Part shown: positions 24,819 through 32,229 of the stretch, one piece after another | Layout of the letters: every line of letters starts with the position of its first letter | How positions within the stretch are numbered: the first letter of the stretch is position 1 | Source: an uncultured Clostridia bacterium | GTDB taxonomy: Bacteria; Bacillota; Clostridia; TANB77; CAG-508 | Direction of reading: 5' to 3' | NCBI GenBank assembly: GCA_947628215.1 | Contig: CANQYZ010000017.1 | Coordinates: forward strand, 1-35,001 | Length of the DNA: 35,001 bases | Program-made: the position numbers and the translations under genes | The notes under the pieces: generated by a model | Database searches by the model: none | The model's input: the letters and a program-made list of their open reading frames with translations, nothing else | What the model was told of the DNA's origin: nothing

Positions 24819-25827
24819 TGAAATTATAAAATTAATTGAACCTAAAAAATTAGAAATAAATTTTGAACAAGTTGACTTACCAAAAGAAGACGTAATAGTA
24901 AAACCAACTTATATGTCAATATGTGCCGCAGATCAAAGATATTATCAAGGAAAAAGAAAAAAAGAAGTATTAGAAAAAAAGCTTCCTTTAACATTAATTC
25001 ATGAATGTATAGGAGAAGTTTTATATGATCCAAAAGGTGAATATAAAATGGGAGATAGAGTTGTATTAATTCCAAATACTCCTTATCAAGAAGACAATAT
25101 TGTTAAAGAAAATTATAGAAGAAGCAGTAAGTTTAGATCTAGTAACTATGCTGGTTTTATGCAAAATATGGTTTACATGAGAAGAGATAGAATTATTTCA
25201 ATAGGAAATATAAATCCAGAAATAGGATCTATGCTTGAACTTATGTCTGTTGCAGTAAATGGTATAGAAAACTTTAAAGAAAAAGCACATGAAAGAAGAA
25301 ATACTTTAGCTATATGGGGTGACGGGAGCGTTGCTTATGTAACAGCACTTGTTTTAAGAGCATATTTTCCAGAAGCAAAGATAACCGTACTTGGACTTCA
25401 TAGAGAAAAATTAAGTTATTTTTCTTTTGTAGACGATGTAAAAACAGTTGATGAAGTAGATAAAAACTTCAAAGTAGACCATGCATTTGAGTGTGTGGGT
25501 GGTGGCGGAGCAGAATCTGCAATAGACCAAATGATAGATTGCATTGAGCCACAAGGTACTATTAACTTATTAGGAGTATCAGAAGATCCACCTCATATAA
25601 ATACAAGAATGGTATTAGAAAAAGGATTAACTATTCTTGGAAATAGTAGAAGTGGGTATGATGATTTCAAAAAATCAGTAGACTTATTACAAAGTGAACA
25701 AATACAAGATTATGTTGAAAATATAATTTGCGATAGAGTAGAAATAAATGCTTTAAAAGATATATATACAGCATTTGATTCAGACTTAAATAATAATTTT
25801 AAAACAGTAATGAAATGGAATTTATAG
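24811..25827 (+). CDS. tarJ: Ribulose-5-phosphate reductase (TarJ-like alcohol dehydrogenase)
   Basis: 338 residues of the medium-chain dehydrogenase family, predicted to reduce ribulose 5-phosphate to ribitol 5-phosphate with NADPH. The catalytic zinc region is visible as SICAADQRYYQG (about 36-47) and LIHECIGEVLYDPKGEYKMGDRVVL (with HE at about 70-71). The Rossmann region includes WGDGSVAYVTALVL (about 170-183) and AFECVGGGGAES. There is no structural four-Cys zinc loop, as in TarJ. It overlaps tarI by 8 bases, implying coupled translation and a shared CDP-ribitol pathway. Confidence 0.85.
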   Translation: MINEIIKLIEPKKLEINFEQVDLPKEDVIVKPTYMSICAADQRYYQGKRKKEVLEKKLPLTLIHECIGEVLYDPKGEYKMGDRVVLIPNTPYQEDNIVKENYRRSSKFRSSNYAGFMQNMVYMRRDRIISIGNINPEIGSMLELMSVAVNGIENFKEKAHERRNTLAIWGDGSVAYVTALVLRAYFPEAKITVLGLHREKLSYFSFVDDVKTVDEVDKNFKVDHAFECVGGGGAESAIDQMIDCIEPQGTINLLGVSEDPPHINTRMVLEKGLTILGNSRSGYDDFKKSVDLLQSEQIQDYVENIICDRVEINALKDIYTAFDSDLNNNFKTVMKWNL

Positions 25828-25828
25828 A

Positions 25829-28253
25829 ATGAGAATTTATGGATTGTTGCAGAAAGCAATGAAATTGATATATATAGCTCTTTATAATATATTTGTTTTT
25901 TTTACTAAAATTGATGAAAACAAAGTAGTAATTGCTAGTAATTCTAGAAATACATTATCTGGAAATCTTTTATTTATAAAAAATGAACTAGAAAAAGAGA
26001 ATAAATACAAAATTATAGTAATTACAGCAGAAGAAACAAGCAGCTTTTTTAAAAAAGTAAAATTTAGATTGAAAATTATTTCTCAAATTTGTAATGCAAA
26101 AACAATAATTATAGATGACTTTTTCCCATTGTTATATGCTTTAAAAATAAGAAAAGGAGCAAGATTTATTCAAGCTTGGCATGCAATAGGAGCATTTAAA
26201 AAAGTAGGATATAGTAGACCTGATCAAGCAGAAAAAGCTAAAAATGGTTCATTAACTCATAAAAATTATACAGATGTAATAGTAAGTTCAGAAAATATAG
26301 TAGATTGTTATGCAGAAGCTTTTGGATGTAATAAGAATATAATTCATCCAATAGGAACACCAAGAACAGATTTATTCTTTGATAAGAACTATATAGAAGA
26401 TACTAAAAAAAGATTATATGAAAAATATCCTATTTTAAAAGATAAAAGAGTAATTGTATTTGCACCAACTTTTAGAGGCGCTGGAAAAAATTCTGCACAT
26501 TATAATCAAGAATTTATTAATTTAGATAAATTATATAAAGAATTAAATGACAATGAAGTATTTGTTATAAAATATCATCCGTTTATAAAAAATAAATTAG
26601 AAATCAAAGATGAATATAAAGATAAAATAGTAGATTTAACAAAAGAAAGAGAAATTAATGATTTATTACTTATAACTGATTTACTGATAACTGATTATTC
26701 TTCTGTAATATTTGAATATGCATTAATTCGGAAATCCAATTATTTACTATATACCAGATTATAATGATTATAAAGAATCAAGGGATTTTTATAGTGATTA
26801 TGAAGAATATGTATATGGCAAAAAAATATTTGATTTTGAAGAATTACTAAAAAATATACATACAGATAAAGTAGATACAGAAAAGTTAAATGCTTTTAAA
26901 GAAAAACATTTAAAGATGTGTGATGGAAAAGCAAGTAGAAGATTTGTAGAGGAATTTTTTAAAGTGCAAGTAGAAACTACAGAAAATACAGAAAAAAATC
27001 AAAGTAATATAGTAGAAAATAATGAAAATCCAGAAGAAATAAAATTATCATTAGTGCAAACAATTCTTAAGATGATAAAAAAAGTAATAATGAGAATAAA
27101 AAAAGGTATTATTAGATTCAATTTTAAATTTTTAAATAGAATTTTAATTATTTTTTGTAAGTTAGATGATAAAAAGGTATTGTTTGTATCTGATGCAAGA
27201 GATCACCTTGGTGGCAATCTTGAGTATATGTATAATTATATTCCAAAAGATAAATATAATATTATTCTAAATTTAAAACCAGATAGAAGAGTAAAAAGAA
27301 GTATTAAGCAAAGATTGAATTTAGTATATGAAATATCTACTGCTAAATATATTTTATTAGATGACTTTTGCACAAATATATCATTAATGAAAGTAAGAAA
27401 AAATCAAGAAGTTTGCCAATTATGGCATGGACCAGGGGCTTTTAAAAAGTTCGGATATAGTAGATATGATAAGCAAAATATTAAAATAAATAAAGCAAAT
27501 TCACATAGAAATTATACAAAAGTACCAGTTACGTCAGAAGATATTAGATGGTGTTACGCAGAAGGTTTTGGAACGAATATAAATAATGTTAAGGCTACTG
27601 GATTTGCTAGAACAGATATGCTTTTTAATAAAGAAGAAATTGAACAAAAAAAGAAAAATTTATATGAAGATTATCCATATTTACAAGGCAAAAAAGTTGT
27701 TTTATTTGCACCAACATATAGAGGAACATCCTTAAAAAATTCATATTATGATTTCGAAAAGTTAGACATAGATAAATTATATAAAAAATTAAAAGATGAG
27801 TATGTATTTATTTTTAAATGGCATCCAGGACTATATTTTAATATGAAAAAAAATGAATTAAATCCATATGATTTTGAAAAATATCCAAACTTCTTTTATG
27901 ATTTTTCTGAAGAAAGAGATATAAATGATTTATTATTAATAACAGATGTATTAGTTACTGATTATTCTTCAGTAATATTTGATTATGCATTTCTAAACAA
28001 ACCAATAGTTTATTTTACATATGACTTAGAAGAATACGAAGAAGGAAGAGGTTTATATTTTCCTTTTGAAGATTATATATATGGAAAAGTTGCAAAAACA
28101 GATGATGAATTAATTGACGCTATTAAAGCAGAAGATTTAGAAGAAGAAAAAAGAAAAAAATTCATGGATAAATTTTTAAGTGCTTGTGATGGAAATTCAA
28201 CTAAAAAAACATATGAATGGATTTTTGAAGATAAAATTGCTAATAGGGAATAA
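25829..28253 (+). CDS. Double-domain TagF/TarL-like polyol-phosphate transferase with one +1 frameshift at CGGA
   Basis: Two frames (25829-26728 and 26733-28253) join into about 807 residues carrying two CDP-glycerol glycerophosphotransferase-type domains. Domain 1 has QAWHAIGAFKKVGYSR and ITDYSSVIFEYALI just before the break; after it come NPIIYYIPDYNDY and the rest of the domain. Domain 2, from about residue 445, has QLWHGPGAFKKFGYSR and VTDYSSVIFDYAFLNKPIVYF. The Ser-Glu/Asn-rich linker between the domains is about 60 residues. These enzymes polymerise ribitol or glycerol phosphate onto wall teichoic acid at the inner membrane face. The start overlaps the tarJ region by spacing of one base. 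Which polyol is used cannot be told; context favours ribitol. Confidence 0.8.
26729..26732 (+). other. +1 frameshift site CGGA (site 4)
   Basis: The codons TTA ATT CGG AAA TCC would end 10 codons after the CGG at a TAA. TTA ATT C-GGA AAT CCA ATT continues domain 1. Compared with domain 2 of the same protein (AFLNKPIVYF against ALI-G-NPIIYY), the shift gives exactly one residue with no gap. Confidence 0.82.
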
Positions 28254-28254
28254 T

Positions 28255-29373
28255 ATGGAAACTATAAAATATGTAATTATAAAAATTTGGAAAGCTTTTA
28301 ATAATTTAATATATTCCTTTATGAAGTTATTTAAAACTAAAAATAAAGTAACTTTTATTAGTAGACAAACAAATGATAATAATGTTGACTTTAATTTAAT
28401 AATAGAAGAATTAAACAAAAAAGAAAATGCTCCAAAGATTGTAGTTTTAAATAAAAAATTAGAGAAAGGATTAGCATCGAAAATATCATATATGATGCAT
28501 ATGTATGTACAAATGTATCATATAGCAACCTCTAAAGTTGTAATTATTGATGGATATTGCATTGTAATTAGTATATTAAAACATAAAAAAGATTTAAAAG
28601 TAATTCAAATATGGCATGCACTTGGATGTCTAAAAAAATTTGCATATTCTATATTAGATAAAAATGAAGGTTCAGATAGTAAAATTGCAAAAGTGATGAA
28701 TATGCATAAAAATTATACGTATATTTTAGCATCTGGAGAATATTGTAAAGAATATTTTAGACAAGCTTTTGATGCTAGAGAAGATCAAATGAAAGTTATA
28801 CCACTTCCTAGGGTAGACTTTTTAAAATCTGATTTTTATAAAAAACAAACTATTGATAAATTTTATAGTTGCTATAGTGAAGTAAAAGATGAAAAAAAGA
28901 AGATACTATATGTTCCAACTTTTAGAAAAAATATGGATAATTTATTAGAAGATATTATAAATAATGTTAATTACGAAAAATATGATTTAATTATTAAAAC
29001 GCATGATGATACAGAACAAGTTTATACATCAAAAGATAAGTTTTACTCAAAAAATAGTAAATTTACAGGGATGGAACTTCTACATATTGCTGACTATATA
29101 ATAACAGATTACTCTGCAATAGTATATGAAGCTTCTGTGGTAAATAAACCAATATACTTTTATAATTATGACTATGAAGAGTACATTAAAAATAGAGGTT
29201 TTTATATTGATTATGAAAAAGAAATGCCAGGTCTTATTTCAAAAGACATAAAAGTAATATTAGATGCAATAGAAAAAAATGATTTTGATTATAAACGATT
29301 AGAAAGTTTTAAAGAAAAGTATATAGATGATTTTGAAAACAATACAAAAGAAATTGTTAAGTTAATTGATTAG
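28255..29373 (+). CDS. Single-domain TagF-like polyol-phosphate transferase
   Basis: 372 residues from the ATG one base after the previous stop, 6 bases after AGGGA; a longer open reading upstream lies inside the previous gene. The CDP-glycerol glycerophosphotransferase core shows QIWHALGCLKKFAYS (about 115-129), PTFRKNMDN (about 221-229) and ITDYSAIVYEASVVNKPIYF (about 282-301). The His and Asp motifs known to be catalytic in TagF are present. It has a short basic N terminus and hydrophobic face, probably for membrane association. It could act as a primase-like (TagB/TarF) partner to the double-domain polymerase upstream. The exact step is unknown. Confidence 0.82.
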   Translation: METIKYVIIKIWKAFNNLIYSFMKLFKTKNKVTFISRQTNDNNVDFNLIIEELNKKENAPKIVVLNKKLEKGLASKISYMMHMYVQMYHIATSKVVIIDGYCIVISILKHKKDLKVIQIWHALGCLKKFAYSILDKNEGSDSKIAKVMNMHKNYTYILASGEYCKEYFRQAFDAREDQMKVIPLPRVDFLKSDFYKKQTIDKFYSCYSEVKDEKKKILYVPTFRKNMDNLLEDIINNVNYEKYDLIIKTHDDTEQVYTSKDKFYSKNSKFTGMELLHIADYIITDYSAIVYEASVVNKPIYFYNYDYEEYIKNRGFYIDYEKEMPGLISKDIKVILDAIEKNDFDYKRLESFKEKYIDDFENNTKEIVKLID

Positions 29374-29387
29374 TAAGGAGTTTTGGA

Positions 29388-32036
29388 ATGTTTAAATATG
29401 ACGTATCAATAGTAGTAGCAGTATATAATAATGATAGATATTTAAAAGACTGTATAGAATCAGTACTTAAACAAACGCATAATGTTAAAAGAATTCAACT
29501 TATATTAGTAAATGACGGTTCAACAGATAAGTCTTTAGAAATATGTAAAGAGTATGAAAAAAATAATGAAAATATTTTAGTAATAGATAAAGAAAATGGT
29601 GGAGTATCATCAGCAAGAAATGCAGGAATAAAGAAAGCAGAAGGAAAATACATAATGATTCTAGATTCTGATGATACAATTTCGAAAAATGCAGTAAAAA
29701 GTTTATTTGATTTTTTTGAAAAACATTATGACGAAGTTGATTTAGTAACATATCCAATGATTAATATTGGATTAAAAGAAACTAAAGAACATTTTAGATA
29801 TGAATATTTTGATAAGGGAACAGGTGTATATGATTTAAATGAGTATCCTTATATAGCACAAGCAAATATTAATATTATTACAAAAAATAAAGATAATAAT
29901 AATACTTTATTTAATTGTGAAATGCCTTTTAATGAAGACGAAGAATATAATACAAGAATTTTAATGGAAAAATTAAAAATTGGATATGTAAAAGAAGCAA
30001 AATATTATTACATAAAAACAAATCAATCTTCTGCAATAAATAATAATATATTAATTTATCACTATTTTGAGAAAATGGTTAAATATTATTTAGGACTTGT
30101 TAAAGAATATTATGATAAAAACGTACCTAAATATATTCAATATTTGATACTAAATAATTTTCGCTGGAGGATAACAGGAGATAAGTTATTCCCTTATCAT
30201 CTTAAAAATGAAAAATTTGATGAAGCAATAAAAGAACTAAATGAATTAGCTAAATCCATAGATAGTGAAATAATAATAAATTATTCTAAAATGCATTTGC
30301 TTCATAAAGTATTCTTACTGAAAATGAAAGGTGCTAAATTTAAAGTAGACTTTGAAGAAGATGGAAGTTATAAGATTTATTGTGATAATAAGTTATTACA
30401 TGAAAGCGATAAGATTAGATTAGTACTTAATAGATTTAAAATAAATGAAGATAAAATAAAAATATATGGATATTTACAAACTCTTATATATGAGATATTA
30501 GACAAAAGACCAGAAATCTATCTAAAATATAAAGATTCTGAAGGAAAAACGTTTAAGAAAAAAATTGATAAAATATTTGAATCAAATATGTCTTATTTTA
30601 AATCGAAGATTAAAACTAATAAATTATATGCATTTGAGACAGAGATAAATTTAAATGAAATATCGAAATTTTTATTTATAGTAGATGAAAAAGGAATAGA
30701 AATAAATACATTGGTTGCTTTTTCAAAGTGGTGTCCATATAATAAAATAATAAAACGATATAAATTTGAGAGAAAAAAAGATTTTATTGTTTATAATATA
30801 AAAAGTAATAAAAATCCATATCAATTTTACTTATTAAAAAAGAATTTTATAAATAAGTTTAAATATGAACTTGGAAATATACGAAGATATAAAAATCCAA
30901 AAGTATTATTTTTAAGAGATTTAGGAAAGAAACGAAAAAAGAGAATCTGGTTATACACAGATAGAGTAGGAACAATAGACAATGGTTTGTATCAATTTAA
31001 GAATGACATAAAGAAAGAAGACGGAATAGATAGATATTATATTTATGATGGTGACGAAAATATATATTTAAAGAATATAGATGAAGAATATCATAAATAT
31101 TTAATCAAATATGGAAGCTTAAAACATAAAATATTATTTTTAAGAAGTGAAAAAATACTTTCATCACATTCAACACTCCATGAATATTGTCCTTTAGATG
31201 ATACAGAATTTAAGAAATATAGAGACTTGATGAAATATGATTTAATATATCTGCAACATGGTATATTACATGCAAATTTAGTTAAGTTATATTCAAAAGA
31301 CTATACAGAAATAGAAAAAATAATTGTATCATCGAATTTTGAAGAAAATAATTTCATAAGTAAGTATAATTATGACAAGGAGAACATAATAAAAGTTGGA
31401 ATGCCAAGATTGCAAGAAGAGGCAAAACATAAATTGAAAAATGGGGAAGCAAAGAATAAAATATTATTTGCACCATCGTGGAGAGCATATCTAATATCTG
31501 AACCAGTAAATGGGGTCAGAAGACTTAAAACTAGTATGTTTTTAAAATCTAAATATTATAAAGAAATGAATGAATTTTTAAATTCTGAAAAGCTGATAAA
31601 TCTTTTAAAAGAAAATAATTTAGAATTAGATTTTCAAATTCATCCAATATTTAGAGAATACCAAAAGTACTTTAAATTATCTGATGATAGAATTAAAATA
31701 GTAAAGAACACCAATATAAGTGATTATAAAATATTAATAACAGATTTTTCATCATTCCAATTTGATTTTGTAGCACTTAAAAGACCGATAATTTATTTTA
31801 TGCCAGATATGGAAGAATTTAAGGCAGGACTTCATAGTTATAGAGAACTAGATTTGCCATATGAAAAAGCTTTTGGAAAACTGACAATGGATCAAGAAGA
31901 TTTGATAAATAAGCTTGAAGAAATAATAAATAATAACTGTACAGATGATGAAGAATATTTGAATAGAGAAAAAGAATTTTTTATTGATTTTTCTAATTCA
32001 CAAGAAAAATTATATAATGAACTTATAGAAAATTAA
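29388..32036 (+). CDS. Bifunctional GT2 glycosyltransferase / TagF-like polyol-phosphate transferase
   Basis: 882 residues with two catalytic modules. An N-terminal GT-A glycosyltransferase (about 1-220) has VVAVYNNDRYLKDCIESV, NDGSTDKSLEIC and the metal-binding ILDSDDT. A middle region (about 300-500) of beta-type sequence follows. The C-terminal TagF-like domain (about 515-880) has WLYTDRVG, YLQHGILHANL (about 621-631), FAPSWRAYL and ITDFSSFQFDF. One chain can thus add a sugar and a polyol phosphate, as expected for a repeating unit such as glycosyl-ribitol-phosphate. AAGGAG precedes the ATG, 14 bases after the previous gene. Order of activity and substrates are unknown. Confidence 0.83.
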   Translation: MFKYDVSIVVAVYNNDRYLKDCIESVLKQTHNVKRIQLILVNDGSTDKSLEICKEYEKNNENILVIDKENGGVSSARNAGIKKAEGKYIMILDSDDTISKNAVKSLFDFFEKHYDEVDLVTYPMINIGLKETKEHFRYEYFDKGTGVYDLNEYPYIAQANINIITKNKDNNNTLFNCEMPFNEDEEYNTRILMEKLKIGYVKEAKYYYIKTNQSSAINNNILIYHYFEKMVKYYLGLVKEYYDKNVPKYIQYLILNNFRWRITGDKLFPYHLKNEKFDEAIKELNELAKSIDSEIIINYSKMHLLHKVFLLKMKGAKFKVDFEEDGSYKIYCDNKLLHESDKIRLVLNRFKINEDKIKIYGYLQTLIYEILDKRPEIYLKYKDSEGKTFKKKIDKIFESNMSYFKSKIKTNKLYAFETEINLNEISKFLFIVDEKGIEINTLVAFSKWCPYNKIIKRYKFERKKDFIVYNIKSNKNPYQFYLLKKNFINKFKYELGNIRRYKNPKVLFLRDLGKKRKKRIWLYTDRVGTIDNGLYQFKNDIKKEDGIDRYYIYDGDENIYLKNIDEEYHKYLIKYGSLKHKILFLRSEKILSSHSTLHEYCPLDDTEFKKYRDLMKYDLIYLQHGILHANLVKLYSKDYTEIEKIIVSSNFEENNFISKYNYDKENIIKVGMPRLQEEAKHKLKNGEAKNKILFAPSWRAYLISEPVNGVRRLKTSMFLKSKYYKEMNEFLNSEKLINLLKENNLELDFQIHPIFREYQKYFKLSDDRIKIVKNTNISDYKILITDFSSFQFDFVALKRPIIYFMPDMEEFKAGLHSYRELDLPYEKAFGKLTMDQEDLINKLEEIINNNCTDDEEYLNREKEFFIDFSNSQEKLYNELIEN

Positions 32037-32057
32037 AAAGAAAGGAGACTAAAACAA

Positions 32058-32126
32058 ATGCTAAAGCTTGAAAACTGTGCAACTGTAGAGAGAGAGAGAG
32101 AGAGAGCTATACTTCTAACGAAGTAA
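32058..32126 (+). CDS. Leader peptide 3 with Glu-Arg repeat
   Basis: A 22-codon ORF starting MLKLENCATV then three Glu-Arg pairs and AILLTK. AAAGGAG lies 10 bases before the ATG. The repeat comes from an (AG)10 run. It begins like leader 1 (MLKL, TGTA-GA run). It sits between two very similar fusion genes, so it is an internal leader in the operon. Confidence 0.58.
   Translation: MLKLENCATVERERERAILLTK
32087..32106 (+). repeat. (AG)10 dinucleotide microsatellite
   Basis: Ten perfect AG units inside leader ORF 3, immediately abutting the AGCTA arm of the first hairpin. A slip-prone tract. Confidence 0.95.
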
Positions 32127-32204
32127 ATTTAGCTTTTATTTTAGTGCGCAATAAATGGTAATAAAAATAGACAGATATAGTCTATGTTTTATTACCGTTT
32201 TTTA
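32105..32204 (+). promoter_or_regulatory. Attenuator-like leader RNA 3
   Basis: Hairpin AGCTA-TACTTC/GAAGTA-(AATT)-TAGCT (32105-32134) has the same plan as in leader 1 with a paired base change (C-G to T-A). A terminator follows: GGTAATAAAAATAGAC (32157-32172) with TCTATGTTTTATTACC (32181-32196), then T6. The next gene starts only 26 bases later. Confidence 0.68.
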
Positions 32205-32229
32205 TTTTATTAAGAAAGAGTGAAGAAGA

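Noticed and set aside
3370..26732. Systematic sequencing error adding C before GGA
   Set aside because: Not excluded, but unlikely: hundreds of GGA codons in the window are unaffected, about twenty C-GGA strings occur correctly in frame (for example GAC GGA, AAC GGA), and no homopolymer is involved at the C. Re-sequencing would settle it.
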